In this document: positions 16,629 through 26,789 of the stretch, in pieces
Numbering within the stretch: position 1 is the stretch's first letter
How the letters are laid out: each line of letters opens with the position of its first letter
Assembly: GCA_020848745.1 (NCBI GenBank)
Contig: JADLHM010000067.1
Coordinates: 1-51,162 of the forward strand
Direction: 5' to 3'
From: Deltaproteobacteria bacterium
GTDB taxonomy: Bacteria > Desulfobacterota > Binatia > UTPRO1
Length of the DNA: 51,162 bases
Translations under genes and position numbers: made by a program
The notes under the pieces: generated by a model
The model's database searches: none
Seen by the model: only the letters and a program-made list of their open reading frames with translations
Told to the model about the DNA's origin: nothing

Positions 16629-17807
16629 ATGTACATCGCCTACACCGAGGACCAGGAGAAGCTGCGCCGCGACCTGCGGGACTACTACGCGGAGCTGCTG
16701 ACGCCGCGGATCCGTGAGGAGCTGCACCAGGGGCGCGGCGTCGGTCCCACCATGCGCGCCGTCGTGAAACGCATGGGCGCCGACGGCTGGCTCGGCATCG
16801 GCTGGCCGAAGGAGTACGGCGGCCAGGGCCGCTCGCAGGTCGAGCAGTTCATCTTCTTCGACGAGTCGATGCGCGCGGGCGCTCCCGTCCCGATGCTCAC
16901 CATCAACACCGTCGGCCCGACGATCATGCGTCACGGGACCGAGGACCAGAAGCGTTTCTTCCTGCCCCGCATCCTGAAGGGGGAGATCCACTTCTGCATC
17001 GGCTACACCGAGCCGCATGCCGGCACCGACCTGGCTTCGCTCAAGACGCGCGCCGTCCGCGACGGCGACGAGTACGTGCTCAACGGCCAGAAGATCTTCA
17101 CGAGTCTGGCAAGCGACGCCGACTACATGTGGCTCGCCGTCCGTACGAATCCCGACGCTCCGAAGCACGAAGGCATCTCGATGCTCGCGATCGACGTGAA
17201 GACACCTGGCATCCGCATCGACCCCATGCACCTGCTCTCCGAGCACGACATCAACACCGTCTTCTTCGACGACGTGCGCGTGCCGGCGACGAGCCTCGTC
17301 GGCAAGGAGAACGCCGGCTGGCGCTTGATCACGAGCCAACTGAACCACGAGCGGGTGACGCTCTGCTCGGCGGGACTCTTGGCGCAGGCCTACGAGGAAG
17401 TCGTCGCGTGGGCGCGCGACACGCGGCGCCCCGAGGGCGGGCGCGTGATCGATCACGAGTGGGTCCAGATCGGGCTCGCGCGCGTCGCCGCCGGGCTCGA
17501 GTTCCTCCGCCTCATCAACTGGAAGGTCGCGTGGACGGGAACGCAGGGCCGCCTCGACGTCGCCGACGCCTCGACCATCAAGGTCTTCGGCACGGAGTTC
17601 TACCTCGAAGCGTTCCGCGTCCTCATGGAGATCGTCGGGCCGCGCGCGTACCTTTGCCGCGGCTCGCGCGATGCCGTCGGCGTGGCGCGCCTCGAGATGC
17701 TCTATCGGAGCCTCCTCATCCTGACGTTCGGCGGCGGCACGAACGAGGTCCAGCGCGACCTGATCGGCATGTTCGGCCTCGGCCTGCCCCGCATGCCCCG
17801 CTTCTGA
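16629..17807 (+). CDS. fadE29: Acyl-CoA dehydrogenase alpha subunit, FadE29/ChsE2-like
   Basis: The 392-residue protein resembles FadE29 (Rv3543c), half of the ChsE1-ChsE2 heterotetramer that dehydrogenates the C22 steroid-20-carboxyl-CoA side chain. Shared blocks include MYIAYTEDQEKL at the start, GIGWPKEYGG, GYTEPHAGTDLASLKTRAVRDGD, GKENAGWRLIT-QLNHERV and the unusual C-terminal LTFGGGTNEVQRD in place of YEGTxEIQR. GAGGAG (16614-16619) precedes ATG 16629. The gene at 17819 is the matching FadE28-like subunit, 11 bases downstream, as in mycobacterial clusters. Substrate is assigned by family; other short steroid side chains remain possible. Confidence 0.85.
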   Translation: MYIAYTEDQEKLRRDLRDYYAELLTPRIREELHQGRGVGPTMRAVVKRMGADGWLGIGWPKEYGGQGRSQVEQFIFFDESMRAGAPVPMLTINTVGPTIMRHGTEDQKRFFLPRILKGEIHFCIGYTEPHAGTDLASLKTRAVRDGDEYVLNGQKIFTSLASDADYMWLAVRTNPDAPKHEGISMLAIDVKTPGIRIDPMHLLSEHDINTVFFDDVRVPATSLVGKENAGWRLITSQLNHERVTLCSAGLLAQAYEEVVAWARDTRRPEGGRVIDHEWVQIGLARVAAGLEFLRLINWKVAWTGTQGRLDVADASTIKVFGTEFYLEAFRVLMEIVGPRAYLCRGSRDAVGVARLEMLYRSLLILTFGGGTNEVQRDLIGMFGLGLPRMPRF

Positions 17808-17818
17808 AAGGATCGTTC

Positions 17819-18955
17819 ATGGACTTCTCGTTCAGCGACGAGCAGCAGCAGATCGCGGAGCTCGCCAAGCGCGTCTTCACCGACCATGCGTCCCACGAGC
17901 GCGTCCGTCAGATCGAGCGCGCCGGCGGGCCGCGCTTCGACCGGGACCTCTGGACGGAGGTCGCCAAGGCCGGCCTGCTCGGCATCGCGGTGCCGCAGGT
18001 GCACGGTGGCGCGGGCCTCGGCTTCCTCGAGGTCGCGCTCATCCTCGAACAGATGGCGCGCGCCGCCGCACCCATCCCGCTCCTCGAAACGATCGTGACG
18101 GGCGCCCTGCCCCTCGCCGAGTACGGCACGCCCGCCCAGCAGAGCGCATGGCTGCCGAAAGTCGTCGAGGGCGCGGCGATCCTCACCGCTGCGCTCACGG
18201 AGGACCAAGCGGACCTGGGGCGGCCGACGACGACCGCGCGCAAGGACGGAGCGAGCTGGCGTATTTCGGGCGTCAAGACCTGCGTGCCGGCGGGCGACCT
18301 CGCCGACCTCGTCCTCGTACCCGCCACCCTCGACGGCAAGGTCGTCGTGTTCCTCGTCGAGGCCGCCATGCCCGGGCTCCGCACCTGGCCCCTCCTCACG
18401 ACGAGCGGACAGCCGGAGGCCCGCATCGAGCTCGACGACGTCCGGGTCGGCAGCGACGCCGTGCTCGGCACGACGGCCACGGGCGGCGAGACGCTCGCGT
18501 GGATCGAGGAGCGCGCGACGACGGCGCTCGCCTGCGTCGCCCTCGGCGTGTGCGAGCAGGCGCTCGCCCTCACCAGTGACTACGCGAAGAACCGCAAGCA
18601 GTTCGAGCAACCCATCGCGATGTTCCAGGCGGTCGGACAACGACTCGCGGACGCCTACGTGGACGTGGAGGCGATCCGCCTCACGACGTGGCAAGCGGCG
18701 TGGCGGATCTCCGCCGGTCTCCCCGCCGCGTCCCAGGTCGCGATCGCGAAGTACTGGGCGGGAGCCGGCGGCCAACGCGTGGTCCACACCGCGCAGCACC
18801 TCCACGGCGGCATGGGCGTCGACCGGGACTACCCGCTGCATCGCTATTTCCTCTACGCCAAGCAGCTCGAGCTCCAGCTCGGCGGCGCGACGACGCAACT
18901 CCGGAAGCTCGGACGCCTGATCGCCGCGGAGGCCGACGCCCAGGCCGCGCGGTGA
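17819..18955 (+). CDS. fadE28: Acyl-CoA dehydrogenase beta subunit, FadE28/ChsE1-like
   Basis: The 378-residue protein is the likely partner of the preceding FadE29-like subunit. The N-terminus MDFSFSDEQQQIAELAKRVF, the weakly conserved middle domain and the C-terminal HLHGGMGVDRDYPLHRYF block are typical of FadE28/FadE26-type subunits of sterol-specific alpha2beta2 dehydrogenases. AKNRKQFEQPIAMFQAVGQRLAD covers the FAD-contacting helix. An AAAGGA-type site lies before ATG 17819. It is the last gene before lon, which seems to have its own promoter. Confidence 0.85.
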   Translation: MDFSFSDEQQQIAELAKRVFTDHASHERVRQIERAGGPRFDRDLWTEVAKAGLLGIAVPQVHGGAGLGFLEVALILEQMARAAAPIPLLETIVTGALPLAEYGTPAQQSAWLPKVVEGAAILTAALTEDQADLGRPTTTARKDGASWRISGVKTCVPAGDLADLVLVPATLDGKVVVFLVEAAMPGLRTWPLLTTSGQPEARIELDDVRVGSDAVLGTTATGGETLAWIEERATTALACVALGVCEQALALTSDYAKNRKQFEQPIAMFQAVGQRLADAYVDVEAIRLTTWQAAWRISAGLPAASQVAIAKYWAGAGGQRVVHTAQHLHGGMGVDRDYPLHRYFLYAKQLELQLGGATTQLRKLGRLIAAEADAQAAR

Positions 18956-18975
18956 ATGGCACACGCAGGTATCGG

Positions 18976-19003
18976 TTGACATCGGGTCGATCGGCCTTAC
19001 CTC
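18976..19003 (+). promoter_or_regulatory. Sigma70-like promoter immediately before lon
   Basis: A perfect TTGACA (18976-18981) is followed after 16 bases by TACCTC (18998-19003). The -10 ends 7 bases before the lon ATG, so transcription would begin at or near the start codon and give a nearly leaderless mRNA. No good Shine-Dalgarno precedes the ATG, which agrees with this. The -10 match is weak. Confidence 0.4.
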
Positions 19004-19010
19004 GGGACGC

Positions 19011-21296
<2,286 letters not shown>

Positions 21297-21472
21297 CTTT
21301 CGAGCGGGCGTTCCCCCACTCGATTCGGTGACAGGTCGGGTGGGGGTCGCTCCTCGGCTCCGAGCCGCTCCCACCCGGCGCTGAGGGCCCGCCGCTGGCT
21401 CCATGCTTCGGGGTCAAGCGAGCTGTCCGTCGCCTCACAGCAACCCCCACCCGCCCCACGGAACGCCTGAAG

Positions 21473-21488
21473 GGCCCCGATCGGGGCC
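21473..21488. terminator. 16-base perfect palindrome in the lon/CPI convergent gap
   Basis: GGCCCCGATCGGGGCC is a perfect palindrome 8 bases before the end of the leftward operon. It lies in a 200-base convergent gap (21297-21496) that holds no gene. The gap also has a 13-base inverted repeat, CGGGTGGGGGTCG (21337-21349) against CAACCCCCACCCG (21441-21453), with one mismatch. It is probably a terminator region; no T-run is visible. Confidence 0.35.
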
Positions 21489-21496
21489 GGCGCGCG

Positions 21497-22348
21497 TCAG
21501 TACAGCCGCCCGACGAGGTGCGTGAGCGCGTCGAGCAGGAAGAGCAGCAGCATTCCGGCCGCCAACGCCTCGACGGCGACGCGCCGCAGCGGCCAGTCGT
21601 CGCGCGCGCGCTCGTCGAGCCGGTAGATCATCGGGAAGCTCACCACGAAGTACGTCGCGTAGAAGAGCGACCCCCAGCGCAGCATGCGCGGCAGGTCACG
21701 ATAGGTGAACTGCTCCGCGATCGCTCCATCCGTCATCGCGAAGGTCTCGGCCCATGCGAACCCGTAGGCTGCCACCCCCACCGCGATCGGCCAGAGCCAC
21801 GGAGCGCTCGAGCCGAGATCGGACGTTCGGATACGCCGCAACACGATGACCCCGAGCGTGTGGTACGTCACGAAGTAGAAGTGCGCCGACGGGTACATGA
21901 TGAACGGCACCGTCTGCGCGCCCGAGCCGAGGAGCGCCGAATCCAGGCGCCACGAAAGCTGCGGGTACGTGTAGACCATGCCCAGCACGTCGAAGAAGTA
22001 CTCGCTGCCGAAGTAGCTGCCGACGCCGGCGTAGATCCCGATCCATACGTTGAACTTGCACCAGTACGCACGCCACCACGGTCGACCGAGGGCGCGCTCG
22101 TCGTGGAGGAGCGCCGGCACGACCACGAGCGGCGCCCAGATCGCGACCATCGCGAGGTTCAGGCCGAGGTCTCCCCAACGCCGGCCGGCACCGGTCACCA
22201 TGAGGGCGCCCATCGGCGCAATCCAGAACGGCGTGTACGCGAGGAAAAACTTCTCGCCCCACGCCTTGCTCGGGTTCGGAGAGAACCACCGCGGGCCGCC
22301 CGCGGCGGCGGCGACCGACGGCTCCAGCGCGAGCGCGGCGCCGCGCAC
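21497..22348 (-). CDS. Bacterial homologue of cycloeucalenol cycloisomerase (cyclopropyl sterol isomerase)
   Basis: Plant CPI1 opens the 9beta,19-cyclopropane ring of cycloeucalenol to give obtusifoliol. This 283-residue protein shares its signature blocks over the full length: NPSKAWGEKFFLAYTPFW near residue 25, RPWWRAYWCKFNVWIGIYAGVGSYF, a VLGMVYTYP segment, YHTLGVIVLRRIR, then SLFYATYFVVSFPMIYRLDE and a RVAVEALAAGMLLLFLLD C-terminus. Several hydrophobic membrane spans are evident, so it is an integral membrane enzyme. GTG 22348 follows the stop of the NTF2-like gene by 2 bases, and it is the last gene of a seven-gene operon that also encodes CYP51. The match was recognised by eye against plant CPI1; a search would confirm it. 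The enzyme's direction of use (catabolic or biosynthetic) is inference. Confidence 0.85.
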   Translation of the reverse strand: MRGAALALEPSVAAAAGGPRWFSPNPSKAWGEKFFLAYTPFWIAPMGALMVTGAGRRWGDLGLNLAMVAIWAPLVVVPALLHDERALGRPWWRAYWCKFNVWIGIYAGVGSYFGSEYFFDVLGMVYTYPQLSWRLDSALLGSGAQTVPFIMYPSAHFYFVTYHTLGVIVLRRIRTSDLGSSAPWLWPIAVGVAAYGFAWAETFAMTDGAIAEQFTYRDLPRMLRWGSLFYATYFVVSFPMIYRLDERARDDWPLRRVAVEALAAGMLLLFLLDALTHLVGRLY

Positions 22349-22350
22349 CC

Positions 22351-22884
22351 TCAGGCTCCGTGCTTCACGTGACCGGGCATCACCTCACCCCCCATCACGC
22401 GCTCGATCCGTCTCTGCATGCCCGCGCCGAGCTTCCCGGCCTGGATCAGCTCCATGAAGCACGCCATCGCGTTTCCGAAGTCGAAGAAGTCGCGCTGCCA
22501 GCACCACCGGTAGTCGCCGGCGTAGCGGAACCAGGAGCCGCCGACGCCCTTGATCTCGTAGCGCGAGCCGTCGTCGCGCGTGGCCGGCGCGACCTGTCGC
22601 CAGAACGCGACGACCTCGCCGCGCTGCTCGTCGATGAGAACGGCATCGTAGGGATACTCCCAACCTTCGAGGCCTTCCATCTCGCTCCCCATGACCCAGT
22701 CGCGGATCTGTGTCCGGCCGCGCGCGACGAAGTCCTCGTTGGGGCCGAGGTTCCACGTGTACTCGGCCTCCTCCGTGTAGTGGTCCGCGAGCCCGCGCCA
22801 GTCGCCGGCGGCCTCCGCGTCCTCGTTGGCCTTGAGCCAGCGGCGCATCATCTCTTCCATCTCGCTGCGGGGAAACGCGGGCAT
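22351..22884 (-). CDS. NTF2-like/SnoaL-fold protein of unknown reaction
   Basis: The 177-residue soluble protein has the NTF2-like fold: an N-terminal helix with MMRRWLKANEDAEAAGDWRGLADHY, the YTEEAEYTW strand, FVARGRTQIRDWV, then DAVLIDEQRGEVVAFWRQVAP and RYEIKGVGGSWFRYAGDYRWCWQRDFFDFG. This fold hosts ketosteroid isomerase, bile-acid 7-alpha-dehydratase and polyketide cyclases, all acting on polycyclic substrates. It sits between CYP51 (16-base gap) and the cycloisomerase (2-base gap), so it probably processes a sterol intermediate, perhaps by isomerising or dehydrating it. No family-specific catalytic residue can be assigned with confidence. Confidence 0.78.
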   Translation of the reverse strand: MPAFPRSEMEEMMRRWLKANEDAEAAGDWRGLADHYTEEAEYTWNLGPNEDFVARGRTQIRDWVMGSEMEGLEGWEYPYDAVLIDEQRGEVVAFWRQVAPATRDDGSRYEIKGVGGSWFRYAGDYRWCWQRDFFDFGNAMACFMELIQAGKLGAGMQRRIERVMGGEVMPGHVKHGA

Positions 22885-22900
22885 ATGGATCTCCTCTCGA

Positions 22901-24538
22901 TCAGGCGTCTTCGACGGTGATGGCGCGCGTGGGGCAGTGCTTGGCGGCGGCGGCCACGCGGACGCGGCCCTCCGCCGGAACCTCCGCCTGCAGCAGGTCG
23001 ACCGCCGTGCGCCGAGCGTTCAAGCGGAACACCTCCGGGGCCTCCGACACGCAGACGGCGTGGCCCTGACAGAGGCCGAGATCGACGCGCACGCGCGCCG
23101 CTCCGGCGGTGCGGGTGGCCGTCGTCGCCGCGGGGCGCGCGTCCGGGCCGGGGACGACGTCGGCGCGCCGTCGGTACCGGACGCGGCAGGGCTGCCGCAC
23201 CTGGACGACCATCTTCGTGTAGTCCGGACCGTAGGCATCGGGCGGGTCGACGAGTTCGAAGGTGAAGCGGTGCAAGAGGCTCATGGTGATGGCCTTCAGC
23301 TGCATGATCGCGAACGCGGACCCCGAGCAGCGGTGGTGTCCGCCTCCGAACGGGATCCACGCGAACGGGGCCTCGTCCTCCTCCCGCCCCGGATCGTAGC
23401 GACCCGGGTCGAAGCGCTCGGGATCGCGGAAGAGCTCGGGGATCCGATGCGACACCGCCGGCGAGATCGCGACGAGCTTTCCGGCGGGAATCGTCACCCC
23501 TTCGACCGTGAAGTCCTCGACCACACCCCGCATCAGGATCACCAGCGGCGGATGGAGCCGCAACACCTCCTTCAAGACGGACTCGAGAACCGGCACTTCG
23601 CGAAAGGCTTGGTACGTGAGCGCCCCATCGCGCGCGTAGAGGGCGTCGACCTCTTCGACGACCCTGGCCGCCCACTCGGGATGGCGCGCCAGCTCGATGA
23701 TGGTCCACGCTTCGGTTCCCGAGCTGGTGTGGTGTCCGGCGAACATCGCCGCCGTGAGGATTCCGGTGATCTCGTTCGGCGTGAGAGGCGTCCCGTCCGA
23801 GTAGCGCGACTCCATCAGCACCTGGAGCGCGTCCTGCGCCTCGACCTTCGCGGCGCGCCGCTGATCGATGATGGCGCTGATCATCTCGAGCAGGCGAGCC
23901 CGCGCGCGGTCGCGCCGCCGAAACACGGGTAGCGGCAGATACGGATTCACGTACGCGATCGCGTTCACGCCCTTCTCGAGATCGCCGTACACGCGGGCGA
24001 ACTCTTCGTTCAAGTTACGGCGGAACTCCGATCCGAGCAGACAGTGGCTCGACGTGTACGTCGTCAGCTCGGCCGTGAACTCGAGGAGGTCGATGTCCCC
24101 TCGCTCGCTCCAGCCGGCCACCATGCGCTCGACCTCCTCGGTGAAGATACCGGCATAGGTGCGCATGTTCCGGTCGCGAAGCGCCGGCATGAGGATGCGG
24201 AGCTGCTCGTTCAGGCGCTCCGGCGGCGCGTCGAAGACGACCCCTTCTCCGAAGACGGGGGTCATCATCCGGTAGGCGATCTTCTGGCTGAGCTGCTCGT
24301 CCGGCGCGCGACAGAACGCTTCCTGTGCCGCCGGACCCGAGAGCAGGACCACGCGCTTGTTCAGCATCCGGAACTCGCCGACCGGTCCGCACGCCGCACG
24401 CACCTGCTGCATCATCGCGACCGGATCACGCGCGAACTTCGCCATGTGTCCCAGGAGCGGAAACGCTCCCGGGAAGCGCGGCAGGGCGCCGCGCGCTCCG
24501 ACCGACGTTCGCGTTTCGGCAGCGATCTCGGACATCAC
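22901..24538 (-). CDS. cyp51: CYP51 sterol 14-alpha-demethylase fused to a [3Fe-4S] ferredoxin
   Basis: CYP51 removes the 14-alpha-methyl group of sterols in three oxidations. Residues 1-460 carry all CYP51 hallmarks: the B' signature YRMMTPVFGEGVVFD (89-103), the I-helix FAGHHTSSGT (266-275, with His270-Thr271), ExxR at Glu324-Arg327 (KEVLRLHPPL), and the haem ligand Cys404 (FGGGHHRC). A linker of about 25 residues, rich in alanine and threonine, leads to a ferredoxin domain (about 483-545) with C490QGHAVC496 and C535P, a [3Fe-4S] pattern. The same fusion is known from Methylococcus capsulatus. The N-terminus shows no clear membrane anchor. The start is GTG 24538; ATG 24535 sits better behind GAGGGGG and is equally possible. 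It lies 7 bases after the aldehyde dehydrogenase. Confidence 0.93.
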   Translation of the reverse strand: MMSEIAAETRTSVGARGALPRFPGAFPLLGHMAKFARDPVAMMQQVRAACGPVGEFRMLNKRVVLLSGPAAQEAFCRAPDEQLSQKIAYRMMTPVFGEGVVFDAPPERLNEQLRILMPALRDRNMRTYAGIFTEEVERMVAGWSERGDIDLLEFTAELTTYTSSHCLLGSEFRRNLNEEFARVYGDLEKGVNAIAYVNPYLPLPVFRRRDRARARLLEMISAIIDQRRAAKVEAQDALQVLMESRYSDGTPLTPNEITGILTAAMFAGHHTSSGTEAWTIIELARHPEWAARVVEEVDALYARDGALTYQAFREVPVLESVLKEVLRLHPPLVILMRGVVEDFTVEGVTIPAGKLVAISPAVSHRIPELFRDPERFDPGRYDPGREEDEAPFAWIPFGGGHHRCSGSAFAIMQLKAITMSLLHRFTFELVDPPDAYGPDYTKMVVQVRQPCRVRYRRRADVVPGPDARPAATTATRTAGAARVRVDLGLCQGHAVCVSEAPEVFRLNARRTAVDLLQAEVPAEGRVRVAAAAKHCPTRAITVEDA

Positions 24539-24545
24539 GACCCCC

Positions 24546-26003
24546 TCAGCGCGCCGGCAGCCCGATCACCTTGGTCTCGAGGTACTCCTCGAAGCCCGCG
24601 ATCCCGTTCTCGCGCCCGACGCCGCTCTGCCGGTATCCCCCGAACGGCGTATCGACGGCGAACCACATGGCGCCGTTGATCGAAAACGTTCCGGTGCGGA
24701 TCCGGCGCGCCACGGCGAGCGCCCGTTCCTCGCTCGCGCTCGTCACCGCACCCGAGAGGCCGTAGATCGAATCGTTGGCGATGCGCACGGCATCGTCGTC
24801 GTCCTCGAAGGGAATCACGGCCAGCACCGGACCGAACACCTCCTCCTGCGCGAGCGTCGAGGCGGGGGCGACGTCGACGAAGAGCGTCGGCTCCACGTAG
24901 TAGCCCCTCGGCAGATGCTTCGGCACTCCGCCTCCGACGGCGAGGGTCGCACCCTCCTGCTTCGCCTTCGCGATGTACCCGAGCACGCGCTCGCGTTGAC
25001 GTTCGCTGACGAGCGGCCCCATCAGGTGCGCGGGATTTCCGGGGTCGCCGTACTTGAACGTGCGGAAGGCCTCCGTGACGATCGCGACCCCCTCGACGTA
25101 GCGCGACCTCGGCAGCAACAAGCGCGTCGTGATCGCGCATCCCTGCCCCGCGTGCGTGCAGACGGTGCCGATCTGCGCGAGGGCGCTCGGCAGGTCGGCG
25201 TCGTCCAACATGATCGTCGCCGACTTGCCTCCGAGCTCGAGAAACACCTTCTTGACGGTCGCACTCGCGCTCGCCATGACGCGCCGGCCAGTCGCGGTCG
25301 AGCCCGTGAAGGTCACCAGATCGACCCGCGGATCGCTCGCAAGCATCTCGCCGAGGAGGTGATCGGTCGAGGCGACGACGTTCACGACGCCCGGCGGAAT
25401 GTCGGTGCGCTCGGCGACGAGGCGGCCGAGCATCGTGGCCGACCACGGCGTGTCGGGCGCCGGCTTCAGCACGACCGTGCAGCCGGCGGCGAGCGCCGGA
25501 CCGAGCTTGCAGAGGTTCAGATAGAGCGGGAAGTTCCACGGCGTGATCGCCCCGACCACCCCGGCCGCCTCCCGCCGCAGGATGCGTCGGCTCACCATGC
25601 CCATGAACGACATGTCGGCCATCGGCCGCTCGAACTCGTAGCTGCCCGCGAGATCGACGTAGAACGGCATCCAGTCGATCGCCTGGTCGCACTGCACGGT
25701 GTAGGCGAGCATGAGCGGCGCCCCAGCTTCCGCGACGACCACCTCGCGGAGCTCCTCTTTGGCGCCGAGCAGCGCCTGGTGCAGCTGTTCGAGGCACCGT
25801 TTGCGGCGCGCGTGGTTCGTCGACCAGTCGGTCTGGTCGAAGGCTCGGCGCGCCGCGCCGATCGCGCGATCCATGTCCGCGCGGGTGCCGTCGGCCGTGA
25901 CGCCGATCACCGCCTCGGTCGCGGGATCGACGTTCGGGAACGTCGCGCCATTCGACGCCTCCACGAGCCGTCCGTCGATGAAGTTGCGGGTCTCGGGATT
26001 CAC
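24546..26003 (-). CDS. NAD(P)-dependent aldehyde dehydrogenase
   Basis: The 485-residue ALDH-superfamily protein oxidises an aldehyde to a carboxylic acid. The essential residues are Asn157 (TPWNFP), Glu256 (LELGGKS) and nucleophile Cys289 (GQGCA), with the EEVFGP motif further on. The start is GTG 26003 because AAGGAGA lies 7-8 bases upstream and the family N-terminus begins here; the open frame continues upstream only as a shadow of the SDR. It sits between an SDR (23-base gap) and CYP51 (7-base gap). It probably completes alcohol-to-acid oxidation of a P450-hydroxylated sterol carbon. The position oxidised (side-chain terminus or a C4 methyl) is not known. Confidence 0.92.
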   Translation of the reverse strand: MNPETRNFIDGRLVEASNGATFPNVDPATEAVIGVTADGTRADMDRAIGAARRAFDQTDWSTNHARRKRCLEQLHQALLGAKEELREVVVAEAGAPLMLAYTVQCDQAIDWMPFYVDLAGSYEFERPMADMSFMGMVSRRILRREAAGVVGAITPWNFPLYLNLCKLGPALAAGCTVVLKPAPDTPWSATMLGRLVAERTDIPPGVVNVVASTDHLLGEMLASDPRVDLVTFTGSTATGRRVMASASATVKKVFLELGGKSATIMLDDADLPSALAQIGTVCTHAGQGCAITTRLLLPRSRYVEGVAIVTEAFRTFKYGDPGNPAHLMGPLVSERQRERVLGYIAKAKQEGATLAVGGGVPKHLPRGYYVEPTLFVDVAPASTLAQEEVFGPVLAVIPFEDDDDAVRIANDSIYGLSGAVTSASEERALAVARRIRTGTFSINGAMWFAVDTPFGGYRQSGVGRENGIAGFEEYLETKVIGLPAR

Positions 26004-26026
26004 GATCCGTCTCCTTCGCGCGCGAC

Positions 26027-26776
26027 TCAGGGGCGCATGAACTGACCACCGTCCACGTTGAGGACATGGCCGGTGATCCACGCCGCCTCGGATGACAACA
26101 GGAACAAGCAGGCGCCGACGATGTCCTCCGGCGTGCCCACCCGCGCGAGCGGCATCTGGGCCAGCATCTGCTTGAGGTACTGCTGCGGGACGATGCTGCG
26201 GGTCGCCTCGGTGTCGGTCGGCCCGGGGGCGATCGCGTTCACCCGGATGCCCCAGACCCCCAGCTCGCGCGCGACCGACTGCGTGATGCCGTTCAGGGCG
26301 AGCTTCGCGATCCCGTAGAAGCCGATTCCCATCCAGGCCGCCGTCGAGCTCTGGTTGACGATCGCGGCGCCCGGCCGCTTCCCCATGGCCTCGTAGCAAG
26401 CGCGGATGCAGAGCAACGCCCCGTGCATGTTCACGTCCATGAACCGCTTGTAGTAGTCCCAGTCGACCGCGATCAGCGGCGCGACCTGCATTCCGTGGTA
26501 GATGGCCGCGTTGTTGACGAGGTAGTCGATGCCGCCGTACGCGGCGATGGTCGCGTCGGCCATCGCCTTCGTCGACTCCGGCGACGCCACGTCGACGCGC
26601 ACGAAGCGCGCATCCCCTCCGCCCGACCGGATCTCTTCGGCGACGCGGGCGCCCTGCGCCTCGTTCACATCGCCGACCACGACCAGGGCGCCCTCGCGCG
26701 CGAGCGCCTTCGCGTAGGCCTCGCCGATGCCCTGCCCCGCACCCGTGACGATCGCCACCTTCTCCCGGAATCGCAT
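26027..26776 (-). CDS. Short-chain dehydrogenase/reductase (FabG-like)
   Basis: The 249-residue classical SDR has the cofactor motif TGAGQGIG at 11-18, an acidic residue at the end of strand 2 (VGDVNE) that suggests NAD, NNAA at 88-91, and the triad Ser144, Tyr154, Lys158. The C-terminus VLNVDGGQFMRP is the usual strand end of this family. It probably oxidises or reduces a hydroxyl on a sterol or side chain in the same operon. The gene is 13 bases downstream of the other SDR and 23 bases upstream of the aldehyde dehydrogenase. The substrate cannot be deduced from the sequence. Confidence 0.88.
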   Translation of the reverse strand: MRFREKVAIVTGAGQGIGEAYAKALAREGALVVVGDVNEAQGARVAEEIRSGGGDARFVRVDVASPESTKAMADATIAAYGGIDYLVNNAAIYHGMQVAPLIAVDWDYYKRFMDVNMHGALLCIRACYEAMGKRPGAAIVNQSSTAAWMGIGFYGIAKLALNGITQSVARELGVWGIRVNAIAPGPTDTEATRSIVPQQYLKQMLAQMPLARVGTPEDIVGACLFLLSSEAAWITGHVLNVDGGQFMRP

Positions 26777-26789
26777 CCGTTCTCCTGTC

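Noticed and set aside
21337..21453. 13-base inverted repeat in the lon/CPI gap as a structured RNA gene
   Set aside because: The arms are G/C runs 91 bases apart with a competing partner (CCCCCAC at about 21313), so no single convincing fold emerges.
21497..24538. Sterol biosynthesis as the role of CYP51 and CPI
   Set aside because: Squalene epoxidase, sterol cyclase and C4-demethylase genes are not in the window and all neighbours are catabolic; it remains an open alternative, not a supported call.
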